Positions 24,653 to 32,128 of a DNA stretch of 42,722 nt are shown here, in pieces (position 1 is the first letter of the stretch; every line of letters begins with the position of its first letter). Position numbers and translations under genes: made by a program. Source of the DNA: Methanomassiliicoccaceae archaeon UBA71 (GTDB lineage: Archaea > Thermoplasmatota > Thermoplasmata > Methanomassiliicoccales > Methanomethylophilaceae); NCBI GenBank assembly GCA_002504405.1, contig DARO01000012.1:200330-243051 (forward strand), given 5' to 3'. The notes beneath the pieces were generated by a model, which did not search any database, was not told the origin of the DNA, and saw only the letters and a program-made list of their open reading frames with translations.

Positions 24653-24681
24653 AGGGTGCGGTGACCCTTCAGGCTAAAGGG
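24653..24681 (-). other. Candidate programmed -1 ribosomal frameshift site
   Basis: On the minus strand the codons GAC CCT TTA GCC TGA end the upstream ORF. They contain C CCT TTA, a canonical X XXY YYZ heptamer at 24675-24681. After a spacer of 6 bases a short stem AGGGT / ACCCT (24668-24664 with 24657-24653, six-base loop) follows. The -1 frame entered here is open for 263 codons to the TAA at 23884. A second possible stem lies near 24604-24632. Confidence 0.5.
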
Positions 24682-26450
24682 TCGCGGAGCTCCTCCCTGG
24701 GCTCGACCTTCTCGGGCTCGACGTTCTGAAGAACGCCGTTGCTGAATCTGAAACGTACCGTCCTCGGGCGCTTGACCACGGGATCGCTGAGAGGCGGCAG
24801 AGCCTCGCCATCCGCCTCGAACACACTTGCCTTCGGCGTGGGTGCTGGAGCGGCCTCGACACAGGTCTCGGCGACCTCCATCTGGACGGACTCTGCGATC
24901 ATATCCGAGGACTCGCTCTCTGACGAGGGCTCGTTTCCCTCGGCCTTCAGCCCCTCTATCATGCCCGGGAGCCTCATGACCTCTACTGGTGCAGGCTCCG
25001 CGGGAGCCTCCTCTGCAGGAACCTCGGGGGACTCAGCCATCTCCTCGTCAATGACATCCTGAACAGGAAGGTCCTCGGACACGGCCTCCTCGACGGGAGC
25101 CTCTGCATCCGCGGGCTCCATCTCGACGAAACCGGTCACTGCCGGGATGTCATCGGAGACGGCCTCCACGGCCTCGACGAATCCTGTCACTGCAGGAACG
25201 TCCTCGGCCTCGGTGGCTTCGAAGGACTCCTCGATGCTCTCATCGGCCGCAATCTCCATCTCAACAGGAGCATCCTCAGAGACAGCCTCCTCGACGGGAG
25301 TCTCCGCATCTGCGGCCTCCACGGCCTCGACGAATCCTGTCACTGCAGGAACGTCCTCGACCTCTGCGACCTCGCCCTCGGAGACATCCGCCTGCTCGAC
25401 CAGGCCATCGTCTGCGGAGAAGTCGTAGTAGTCCTCGGATCCGACCTCCAGTGAGTCGTCGAATTCGCAGAACCCGGAGACCTCCTCTTCCGACACGTCC
25501 GCGGCATTGGCCTCGATGGATCCAATGACGGGGGCATCCTCGGGGACAGCGTCCACCTCGTCGTCATCCTCGAAGATCCAGCTGTAGTCCTCGTCGGAGT
25601 CTGCCTCCTGGACGTCGTCGGCCGCTTCCTCGATGGTCTCCTCCTCAGGGTCTATTATGAATTCTATATGCCTGCTCGAATCCCTCTCGACGGCAGGTGC
25701 CTTGGACATCTTCGAGAGGAACGAGTTGTCGTACGAGGGCTCTTCCACGACCTCGGGGACCTCGGCCTCCGCAGGCTCGGCACTGGCCTGCTCCATAGGC
25801 GTAGCGGGTGCTGCAGGAATCTCTTCAGGCACATCTTCCGGAGCGGCCGAAGCCTCCTCGTCCTGAAGCTCTATGAACACGTTCTCGTGCTCGGGGACCT
25901 CCACCTGCTTCGGAGCTGCGCCCTTGGACATCTTCGAGAGGAACGAGTTGTCCACGACCGGCGTGATAACGCCGTCGTTGTTGACCCCCACGGTGGCGTG
26001 GTACTCTGTCTCCTTCATTGTCCCGCGCACGACGTTTGAGAATCTGCCTGTGGACTCCTTCGGGGACTCGATCACATCATCGAACACCTCGCTGGGCTTC
26101 GTGTCGACCGAGCCGACGAAGTTGCCGCCCGTCGCTCTGACCATCAGAGGCTCCCCGTCATTGAACATGGCCCTGTCCGGGACCTTCGAAATGAAGATCT
26201 CGCTCTCGTCCTCGATGTTGTACTTCTCGTAACCGTACTTGTCCAGTTCGCGCACTCCTTCCGAGTATACGCTCGAATCGGACTTCGAGAACATGTGCTG
26301 CAGGGTGCTCCCCATGTTCTTCGTCACACCCGAGAGGTGGTTGAAACTCTTCTTGAGTCCTGCCGTATCGAAGCCCTGCCTCGATTGAAGGCGGCCCTTG
26401 AGGCTCTTTAGAGAGCCGTTGCTACCATTATCGCGTGAGCTATCACTCAT
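24669..26450 (-). CDS. Large acidic repeat-containing protein of unknown function
   Basis: 593 residues from ATG 26450 (another ATG at 26456), stopping at TGA 24669. Residues 1-60 are basic and helical (SLKGRLQSRQGFDTAGLKKSF), followed by a moderately ordered part, then some 400 residues rich in Glu, Asp, Ala, Pro and Val. DNSFLSKMSK occurs twice, and a unit around PAVTGFVE three times with surrounding VEEAVSEDxPV. No signal peptide or membrane helix, so probably cytoplasmic and largely disordered. The C-terminus VKRPRTVRFRFSNG is basic again. A TATA (minus-strand CTTTTTATAATC, about 26484-26495) precedes it. Not recognised as any family. Confidence 0.7.
   Translation of the reverse strand: MSDSSRDNGSNGSLKSLKGRLQSRQGFDTAGLKKSFNHLSGVTKNMGSTLQHMFSKSDSSVYSEGVRELDKYGYEKYNIEDESEIFISKVPDRAMFNDGEPLMVRATGGNFVGSVDTKPSEVFDDVIESPKESTGRFSNVVRGTMKETEYHATVGVNNDGVITPVVDNSFLSKMSKGAAPKQVEVPEHENVFIELQDEEASAAPEDVPEEIPAAPATPMEQASAEPAEAEVPEVVEEPSYDNSFLSKMSKAPAVERDSSRHIEFIIDPEEETIEEAADDVQEADSDEDYSWIFEDDDEVDAVPEDAPVIGSIEANAADVSEEEVSGFCEFDDSLEVGSEDYYDFSADDGLVEQADVSEGEVAEVEDVPAVTGFVEAVEAADAETPVEEAVSEDAPVEMEIAADESIEESFEATEAEDVPAVTGFVEAVEAVSDDIPAVTGFVEMEPADAEAPVEEAVSEDLPVQDVIDEEMAESPEVPAEEAPAEPAPVEVMRLPGMIEGLKAEGNEPSSESESSDMIAESVQMEVAETCVEAAPAPTPKASVFEADGEALPPLSDPVVKRPRTVRFRFSNGVLQNVEPEKVEPREELRDPLA
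25161..25206. repeat. 46-base direct repeat, copy 1 (inside acidic protein gene)
   Basis: Identical to 25314-25359 over 46 bases, coding in the minus strand for the EDVPAVTGFVEAVEA unit. Identity at third codon positions points to a recent duplication or gene-conversion event. Confidence 0.85.
25314..25359. repeat. 46-base direct repeat, copy 2 (inside acidic protein gene)
   Basis: Second identical copy, 153 bases from the first (51 codons, so in frame). A third, diverged unit (DDIPAVTGFVEMEPA) lies near 25115-25160. Confidence 0.85.
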
Positions 26451-26556
26451 GCACATCCCATCCGATAGCTTGTATGCATTATGATTATAAAAAGTAAACG
26501 TACAAGCTAAAAAGGGAGCATCAATCGCGCATTTCTTTATAAGGGATGTATGAAGG

Positions 26557-26940
26557 TCATCCCCTGACGAACTTCACATAGTCCGCCTTCCCCTCGGACT
26601 GTATCTCCCTGAGCATGCCGGACAGGACCTCCGCCTCGCACGATATGACCATGACCTCCAGACATTTGTGGTTCTGGAGATGCGAGTGCATCTGCGTCTT
26701 GATGTGCTGCTCGTACCTGGCCTGGATCATGCTCATCCATGGGTCGGCGTGGTTTCCGCGGACGATGATCAGCACACCCTCGACTATGCCCTGCATTGCC
26801 TCGAGCTCCTTTATGTCCATGAGGGCGGCGTTTATGGCGCTACGGACGGCCTCCGACCTTCCTGAGAGGCCGTATGCCTTCTGAATCGTGTCGAGAGCTG
26901 CCAGGTTGTCCTCGTTCAGTGATATGCTGACTATGCCCAT
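26557..26940 (-). CDS. nikR: NikR-like metal-responsive ribbon-helix-helix regulator
   Basis: 127 residues. N-terminal ribbon-helix-helix (GIVSISLNEDNLAALDTIQKAYG, then SRSEAVRSAI-like GRSEAVRSAIN) and a C-terminal ACT-like metal domain. MHSHLQNHKC supplies H-x-H-x5-C with exactly the spacing of the NikR ligands H87, H89 and C95; an upstream histidine in YEQH is nearby but spaced differently from E. coli H76. It faces a ZIP transporter gene across a 92-base gap holding a 10-bp inverted repeat, so regulation of that transporter and of itself is likely. Whether it senses nickel or another metal is open. Confidence 0.85.
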   Translation of the reverse strand: MGIVSISLNEDNLAALDTIQKAYGLSGRSEAVRSAINAALMDIKELEAMQGIVEGVLIIVRGNHADPWMSMIQARYEQHIKTQMHSHLQNHKCLEVMVISCEAEVLSGMLREIQSEGKADYVKFVRG

Positions 26941-26949
26941 GGTTCCACC

Positions 26950-26989
26950 TTATTAACATTCCAATGATATCTTGGGCATATGTTAATAA
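26950..26989. promoter_or_regulatory. Inverted-repeat operator between nikR and the ZIP gene
   Basis: TTATTAACAT (26950-26959) and ATGTTAATAA (26980-26989) are perfect inverted repeats, centres 30 bases apart, about three helical turns, as expected for a NikR-type tetramer. A related word TTAATAACAT (27005-27014) overlaps the AT-rich promoter of the ZIP gene. Confidence 0.65.
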
Positions 26990-27032
26990 CCTTCTGCCAA
27001 TATTTTAATAACATCAAATCGAACGCGACCGC

Positions 27033-27815
27033 ATGGACGCAGTATTCACATTCATCCTGTACGCCCTCCTCCTCATCGTGGTATCCATGGTGGGGGCTGT
27101 CCTACCGAGGGTCAGGGACCTTTCCGACAGGCAGGCCCACCTGCTGCTGGCGCTGAGCGCGGGCATCTTCCTGGGACTGCTGTTCTTCCTATTGCTGCCG
27201 GAAGCCATCCACGAATGCGAGGACGGCGGATTCGACATCCATGAGTTCTGCTATGCCCTTGCAGCCGGATTCGTCATGATCATGGCCGTGGAGACCTATC
27301 TGAAGCACCGCCACATGTGCACCTGCGACTGCCAGTGTTGCCAGGAGGCCCACAGCCATAAGCTCACATCCATATCCTCGTTCATAGGACTCTCCGTCCA
27401 CGCCGCCTGCGACGGCCTCGCCCTTGCCGCGGCCTTCCTCGCAGGGGAGGAGGTCGGGCTGCTCACAACCGTCGGAATGTGCATACACAAGTTCGTGGTA
27501 CTGTTCTCGCTTTCATCCACGATGGTCCTCACAGACTATTCCAACAGACAGGCGATAAACCGCCTGTTCGCATTCGCGCTTATCACCCCCGTCGCCGGCC
27601 TGCTGTTCTTCGGACTGTTCTCCGGGATATCCACGGAAGGCCTCACCGGGATCCCCTTGGCCTTCGCAGCCGGAACGTTCCTGTACGTCACGGTCTGCGA
27701 CATGCTCCCGGAGGCGTTCCACCGCAAGGGGGACGATGTCAGGTCCATCGGCCTCGTGATCGTCGGACTTGTTCTGATACTGTTGTTCACGCTGTGCTTC
27801 CCGCACACCCACTGA
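27033..27815 (+). CDS. ZIP-family divalent metal transporter
   Basis: 260 residues, eight predicted helices. Helix 4 has SVHAACDGLALAAAF and helix 5 CIHKFVVLFSLSS, the paired metal-site histidines of the ZIP family in the form seen in ZIP9-like members. The loop after helix 3 is unusually rich in ligands: KHRHMCTCDCQCCQEAHSH with five cysteines and four histidines, a probable metal sensor or collector. The ATG at 27033 lies about 25-30 bases after a TATA-like run, so the mRNA may be leaderless. Controlled, presumably, by the divergent NikR-like regulator. Substrate (Zn, Fe, Ni or Mn) not decidable from sequence. Confidence 0.88.
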   Translation: MDAVFTFILYALLLIVVSMVGAVLPRVRDLSDRQAHLLLALSAGIFLGLLFFLLLPEAIHECEDGGFDIHEFCYALAAGFVMIMAVETYLKHRHMCTCDCQCCQEAHSHKLTSISSFIGLSVHAACDGLALAAAFLAGEEVGLLTTVGMCIHKFVVLFSLSSTMVLTDYSNRQAINRLFAFALITPVAGLLFFGLFSGISTEGLTGIPLAFAAGTFLYVTVCDMLPEAFHRKGDDVRSIGLVIVGLVLILLFTLCFPHTH

Positions 27816-27819
27816 AACC

Positions 27820-27837
27820 GAGGGGGCATCCCCCCTC
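27820..27837 (+). terminator. Terminator after the ZIP gene
   Basis: 7-bp stem GAGGGGG / CCCCCTC with CATC loop, then ATTCGTTACC. Confidence 0.6.
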
Positions 27838-27899
27838 ATTCGTTACCTTCACGACTATTTTGGACAACTCTTTATATCTAAGGCAGATTGGGAGGAGGC

Positions 27900-28832
27900 A
27901 TGGATGAAAGCTCGTTATGGTACGTCTTCATCGCCATCGTCGCCATCCTCCTCATCATCGAGTTCGCATCGATCAGAAAATCGCACAAGATCCCGATGAA
28001 GAGCGCCATACTCCAGACGATCGTCTGGATAGGCATAGCCCTAGCATTCGGGGTTCTGGTGTATTTCGTCACCACGCCCGAAAAGGCGATGGAGTACTAC
28101 ACCGCGTACACCATCGAGAAGGCGATGAGCGTGGACAACCTGTTTGTCTTCCTCATCCTGTTCGCATATTTCGGAATCAGAGATGAGGACCAGCACAAGG
28201 CCCTCTTCTACGGCATAGCCGGTGCCATAGTGCTGCGCGCGATTTTCATATTCGCCGGAGTGGAGCTTCTGGAGAGGTTCAACTGGCTCCTGTACGTCTT
28301 CGGAGTAATCCTGCTTTACGTGTCCATCAAGACCCTCCGCGGAGATGATGGAAACAAGGAAAACAAGATTGCCCGCTACATGAAGAACCGCTTCGATTAC
28401 GTTGACGATGAGGCTTCTCGCGGGAAGTTGCTGGTGAAGGTCAACGGAAGAAGGATGGTCACCACCCTGTTCCTCTGCATAGTGGTCATAGAGCTGACGG
28501 ATGTCGTCTTCGCATTGGACTCCATACCCGCGGTGCTTTCCATCTACACCAACACAACGCCCGACACGCTGATACTCTACACATCCAACATATTCGCTGT
28601 GCTCGGCCTGAGGTCCCTGTTCTTCGTCATCGAGGGCGGACTGAACTCCCTGTGCTACCTCAAGTACGGTCTCGGGATCATACTGGCATTCGTCGCGTTC
28701 AAACTGCTGGCACACCAGTTCGTGGACATACCGATAGCACTGTCCCTCGGGTTCATACTCGTCGTTCTCGCGGCGACCATTGTCTTGTCCCTCATCAAAA
28801 CCAAGTCGGACAGGAAAAGAATCCCTGCATGA
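27900..28832 (+). CDS. TerC/Alx-family integral membrane protein (probable metal exporter)
   Basis: 310 residues with about nine helices. EKAMSVDNLFVFLILFAYF and IELTDVVFALDSIPAVLSI are the paired TerC motifs carrying the conserved aspartates. Bacterial relatives export manganese or confer tellurite resistance. The ATG at 27900 has GGAGGAGG directly before it and TATA TTTATATC at 27870-27877. Located between the ZIP gene and the copper-sensing operon, so it belongs to a metal-homeostasis neighbourhood. Own promoter and terminator. Confidence 0.88.
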   Translation: MDESSLWYVFIAIVAILLIIEFASIRKSHKIPMKSAILQTIVWIGIALAFGVLVYFVTTPEKAMEYYTAYTIEKAMSVDNLFVFLILFAYFGIRDEDQHKALFYGIAGAIVLRAIFIFAGVELLERFNWLLYVFGVILLYVSIKTLRGDDGNKENKIARYMKNRFDYVDDEASRGKLLVKVNGRRMVTTLFLCIVVIELTDVVFALDSIPAVLSIYTNTTPDTLILYTSNIFAVLGLRSLFFVIEGGLNSLCYLKYGLGIILAFVAFKLLAHQFVDIPIALSLGFILVVLAATIVLSLIKTKSDRKRIPA

Positions 28833-28841
28833 GCGGGGGGG

Positions 28842-28856
28842 GGGCGGTCCCCGCCC
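28842..28856 (+). terminator. G/C hairpin after the TerC-like gene
   Basis: 6-bp stem GGGCGG / CCGCCC with TCC loop, preceded by a run of Gs at 28835-28844. Followed directly by the csoR upstream operator. Confidence 0.5.
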
Positions 28857-28871
28857 TACCCCCCAGGGGCA
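28857..28871 (+). promoter_or_regulatory. CsoR-type operator upstream of csoR
   Basis: TACCCC-CCA-GGGGCA, one mismatch from the palindrome TACCCC-N3-GGGGTA found before the P-type ATPase. It abuts the TTTTAA TATA box (about 28875-28879) of csoR, which suggests autoregulation. Confidence 0.6.
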
Positions 28872-28904
28872 TCGTTTTAATCCTGTATCCCATTCGCAGT
28901 CCGC

Positions 28905-29177
28905 ATGAAGCAGTGCATGGACTCCGATAACCTCCACAACAGGCTCAGGAAGATCTCGGGACAGATCTCCGCCATTGACCGCATGATAGACGAGGATGTG
29001 CCGTGCGAGGACATCATCGTCCAGATAAATGCTGTCAAGAGCGCCCTGCACAAGGTCGGGCAGATAATCATGGAGGGACACATCCAGCACTGCGTCAGGG
29101 ATGGCATCGAACACGGGGATCCCGAGAAGACCATAGCCGAGTTCACAAAGGTCATAGAACAGTTCTCAAGAATCTGA
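28905..29177 (+). CDS. csoR: CsoR-family copper-sensing repressor
   Basis: 90-residue all-helical DUF156 repressor. The Cu(I) ligand set is complete: C34 in DVPCED, H59 and C63 in EGHIQHC, with the 24- and 4-residue spacing of known CsoR proteins. Such proteins leave DNA when copper binds. The ATG at 28905 follows a TATA box by about 26 bases, so a leaderless mRNA is likely; a second ATG is at 28917. It is followed after 55 bases by a heavy-metal P-type ATPase, with operator sites in between. Confidence 0.92.
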   Translation: MKQCMDSDNLHNRLRKISGQISAIDRMIDEDVPCEDIIVQINAVKSALHKVGQIIMEGHIQHCVRDGIEHGDPEKTIAEFTKVIEQFSRI

Positions 29178-29193
29178 CCACGGTTCGCCGGCA

Positions 29194-29233
29194 TACCCCC
29201 ATAGGGTATATGTACCCCTACCCCATAGGGGTA
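29194..29233 (+). promoter_or_regulatory. Double CsoR-type operator over the P-type ATPase promoter
   Basis: Site 1 TACCCC-CAT-AGGGTA (29194-29208) overlaps the TATA-like GGTATATG. Site 2 TACCCC-ATA-GGGGTA (29219-29233) is a perfect palindrome reaching the first base of the start codon. Half-sites are spread so that GGGTA-TATG-TACCC is also palindromic. Binding here would block transcription factor access. Confidence 0.7.
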
Positions 29234-31143
29234 TGCAGAAGGTGGTTAGCCTGTCCTTGGTGAAGGATGCGATCCTGGAGCAAAAGATACCATTCATCTG
29301 CATAGTCGTCGGCACGGCATGCCTATTGGCATCCTTTTCCGACGAGTCACTCTGGCCTTCGGTGTTCGTACCGATACTGATATGCGGCGTACCCATCGTT
29401 TGGGGCGCGATCGTGGGGGTGGTGAAGGAACACGACATCACCGCTGACGTCCTGGTGTCCGTGGCGATAGTTGCATCGGTGTACATCGGCGAGTACGATG
29501 CCGCCGCCGAGATAGCCATAATCATGCAGATAGGGTCGTTCCTGGAGGAGGCGACGGTGAACCGCGCCAACGCAGGGATCATGAGACTCGTCGGCCTGAA
29601 GCCCACCACCGTCAGGGTCCTGAGAGGCTCTCGCGAGGAAATTGTGGATGTGGAGGACCTAAGGATCGGGGATATAGCCAGAGTGGTCCCGGGAGAGGTC
29701 GTACCTGTGGACGGAGTCATCGTGTCAGGCACTTCGTCCGTCAACAACTCGATACTCACGGGCGAATCTGTTCCCGTGGATGTGGGGCCGGGGGACAGGG
29801 TGTCCTCGGGAACGGTCAACATGTTCGGGTCTGTCGACGTCGAGGTCGACAGGATCGGAGAGGACACGACCATAGCCAGGATGGCCAGGATAATCGAGAG
29901 CGCAGACGCGGGCAGGTCCAAGGTCGTCCGCACGGCGGACAGATGGGCCGTGTACATAGTGATCATAGCGTTTACCGTCGCCATACTGAGCTACATTGCC
30001 ACGATGGACGTGTACCGCTCCGTCACCGTCCTGGTGGTGTTCTGCCCCTGCGCGCTGATCCTTGCCACACCGACAGCCATAATGGCCGCCGCAGGCAACA
30101 TGTCCAAGCGCGGGATATTGGTGAAGGACGGTGGGGCGGTCGAGAGCATGGCATCTGTCGACGTCCTACTCATGGACAAGACGGGCACCCTGACCAAGGG
30201 GGAAGTCGTTTGCCACGGGTTCCGCTCGACAACGGAGGGACTGGACGCAGACGAGCTCAGCGCCCTGGTGGCATCTGTGGAATCCCGCTCCGAGCATCCC
30301 CTGGGCGTGGCCATCGCCAAGGGATTCGATCGCCGCGGGTTCGATGTGGCGGAGTTCGAATACATCCCGGGGAAGGGCGTGTCCGGCATAGTGGACGGCA
30401 GGAGAGTCGCGGCCGGGAACGCGCAGCTCATGAGGGAGCTGTGCCCCGACAACCTCGAGGCCACAGTATCGGCCGCAGAGGAGGCCAGGGATGCGGGCGT
30501 CACCGTCGTTCTCGCGGGGATCGATGGGAGGACCGTGGGGTTCGCCCTCCTGTCGGACACCGTCAAGGACGGTTCAGCACAGGCGGTGGCCTCGCTGAAG
30601 AGCCTGGGCATTAGGACTGTCATGCTGACGGGGGACAGCGAGCATGTGGCCAGGCGGATAGGGTCGGAGCTCGACATGGACGAGGTCGTATGGGAGTGTC
30701 TGCCCGAGGACAAGCTTGAGACGGTATCCTCCTTGGAGAAGGAACATACGGTGTGCATGGTGGGCGACGGAATTAACGACGCGCCGTCTCTGAAGCGCGC
30801 GGACGTCGGGATAGCCATGGGTGGCATAGGGAACGAGATGGCCACGGAATCCGCGGACATAGTGTTCGTAGATGACGATGTGTCGAAGCTCGTGGGTGTC
30901 GTGAGGCTCAGCCGAAGGACGCTCCTGACGATCAAGGCCGGGATCGCGTTCTCCATCGTGCTCAATTCGATTGCCATGGTCATGGCGGTGCTCGGCCTCA
31001 TGGGGCCTGTCGCCGGGGCATTGGTCCACAACATCGGATCGGTAATTGTCATCATAATGGCCGCTCTGCTCCTGAGGTACGAATGCTGGGGAGCATCCGA
31101 CGGAGGCGTTGCAGCCTCGTCCCCGGCTGCATCCGGCGCCTGA
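29233..31143 (+). CDS. Heavy-metal P1B-type ATPase, probable copper exporter
   Basis: 636 residues. CPC metal motif at 271-273, phosphorylation motif DKTGT starting at D315, ESRSEHPLG nucleotide-binding histidine-proline, and VGDGINDAPSL hinge. TGES actuator motif is present (ILTGESVPV). There is no N-terminal heavy-metal-associated domain. The last helices read ALVHNIGSVIVIIMAAL, which is not the standard CopA pattern, so Zn/Cd transport is possible; the CsoR neighbour with a full Cu(I) site favours copper. TATA at about 29206-29213 implies a leaderless mRNA starting inside the operator. Confidence 0.9.
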   Translation: MQKVVSLSLVKDAILEQKIPFICIVVGTACLLASFSDESLWPSVFVPILICGVPIVWGAIVGVVKEHDITADVLVSVAIVASVYIGEYDAAAEIAIIMQIGSFLEEATVNRANAGIMRLVGLKPTTVRVLRGSREEIVDVEDLRIGDIARVVPGEVVPVDGVIVSGTSSVNNSILTGESVPVDVGPGDRVSSGTVNMFGSVDVEVDRIGEDTTIARMARIIESADAGRSKVVRTADRWAVYIVIIAFTVAILSYIATMDVYRSVTVLVVFCPCALILATPTAIMAAAGNMSKRGILVKDGGAVESMASVDVLLMDKTGTLTKGEVVCHGFRSTTEGLDADELSALVASVESRSEHPLGVAIAKGFDRRGFDVAEFEYIPGKGVSGIVDGRRVAAGNAQLMRELCPDNLEATVSAAEEARDAGVTVVLAGIDGRTVGFALLSDTVKDGSAQAVASLKSLGIRTVMLTGDSEHVARRIGSELDMDEVVWECLPEDKLETVSSLEKEHTVCMVGDGINDAPSLKRADVGIAMGGIGNEMATESADIVFVDDDVSKLVGVVRLSRRTLLTIKAGIAFSIVLNSIAMVMAVLGLMGPVAGALVHNIGSVIVIIMAALLLRYECWGASDGGVAASSPAASGA

Positions 31144-31222
31144 AACCGTTGTCATTCGACGAACGACGTCATATATGTTCGTCGATTGATAACATTATAT
31201 ACCTTCCCGGGATTGTCCCCGC

Positions 31223-31783
31223 ATGGCCGACGAGTACAAGCCGACCAAGATGGCGAATCCCGCCCCTCTGGGGCTCCTGGGATTCGGGATGACCACTGTG
31301 CTTCTTTCGCTGCACAACGCCGGGGGGATCCTGGCACTCGACTGGGTGACGCTCTCCATGGGCGTGTTCGTGGGAGGCATAGCGCAGATTGTCGCCGGGA
31401 TCATGGAATACAGGAACGGCAACACCTTCGGAACTGTCGCCTTCACCCTGTACGGACTGTTCTGGATGACCTTCGTGACGACTCACGCCGGGATCGAAGG
31501 GATGTCTGGATCCCCTGAGACGCTCGGCGTATGGCTGTTCCTGTGGGGTGTACTGACATTGTTCCTCCTCATGGGGACTCTGAACGGCAGGAGGTCCACC
31601 ACCGTGGTGTTCGCCACGCTGACCGTCACGTTCTTCCTGCTCTCCGCGGGCAACCTCGCCGGGGTAGACGCCATCGTCACCGCAGGAGGGGTCGTGGGAC
31701 TGGTGTGCGGAGCCTCCGCGATGTACACCGCATTCGCCGAGATCCTCGCTGAGCAGCATGGGAAGGAGACCCTCCCGTTCTGA
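31223..31783 (+). CDS. GPR1/FUN34/YaaH (SatP) family acetate/succinate transporter
   Basis: 186 residues, six membrane helices. The signature NPAPLGLLGFG lies at 12-22 and GIMEYRNGNTFGTVAF in the middle. Members move acetate or succinate with protons; in a methanogen acetate uptake for biosynthesis through acetyl-CoA and pyruvate synthase is plausible. TATA ATTATATACC at about 31193-31202 gives a near-leaderless start. Not obviously part of the copper operon. Confidence 0.9.
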   Translation: MADEYKPTKMANPAPLGLLGFGMTTVLLSLHNAGGILALDWVTLSMGVFVGGIAQIVAGIMEYRNGNTFGTVAFTLYGLFWMTFVTTHAGIEGMSGSPETLGVWLFLWGVLTLFLLMGTLNGRRSTTVVFATLTVTFFLLSAGNLAGVDAIVTAGGVVGLVCGASAMYTAFAEILAEQHGKETLPF

Positions 31784-31792
31784 CTAAACACA

Positions 31793-31806
31793 GGGCTGCA
31801 CAGCCC
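31793..31806 (+). terminator. Hairpin after the YaaH-like gene
   Basis: GGGCTG / CAGCCC at 31793-31806. The remaining gap to the tRNA (31807-31973) has AT-rich stretches but no ORF or RNA I can identify. Confidence 0.45.
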
Positions 31807-31973
31807 GCCCCATCCTTCAGGCTACGATTGAATCGACCCGTAGCCGTTTTCTGCGGGAACCGAATGGGTTCTTACAATCGAGTTGGCAATAGGGATGTGC
31901 GCAATCGACCTGGATCGGTTTTGCAACAGAATGGACAAGAATCGATGGTTCGATAAGTAAGGAAAGAAGATAG

Positions 31974-32046
31974 TGCTCCCGTCGGGATTTGAACCCGAGT
32001 CGAAGCCTCGAGAGGGCTTCATGATTGGCCGCTACACTACAGGAGC
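31974..32046 (-). tRNA. tRNA-Glu(CUC)
   Basis: Cloverleaf with acceptor GCTCCTG / CGGGAGC, anticodon loop CTCTCGA (anticodon CTC) on the AAGCC/GGCTT stem, and T-arm with GGTTCAAATC. A73 follows; CCA is not encoded. TATA-like AGTATATTAATG on the minus strand about 25-35 bases upstream. Confidence 0.93.
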
Positions 32047-32128
32047 AGTAAGACGGAGCATGACGATGTCATTAATATACTTTTCTATCGTCAGACCCCG
32101 ATTTGAATCGTGTTTGCCTCGAATTCTG

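Noticed and set aside
25040..25870. CRISPR-like repeats within the acidic protein gene
   Set aside because: Repeats are in-frame coding units without regular spacers.
28835..28847. Run of Gs after the TerC-like gene as a possible G-quadruplex
   Set aside because: It forms part of a simple G/C hairpin terminator; nothing else supports a special role.
28041..29114. 357-codon frame antisense to the TerC-like and csoR genes
   Set aside because: Crosses two well-supported genes, a terminator and an operator; no domain.
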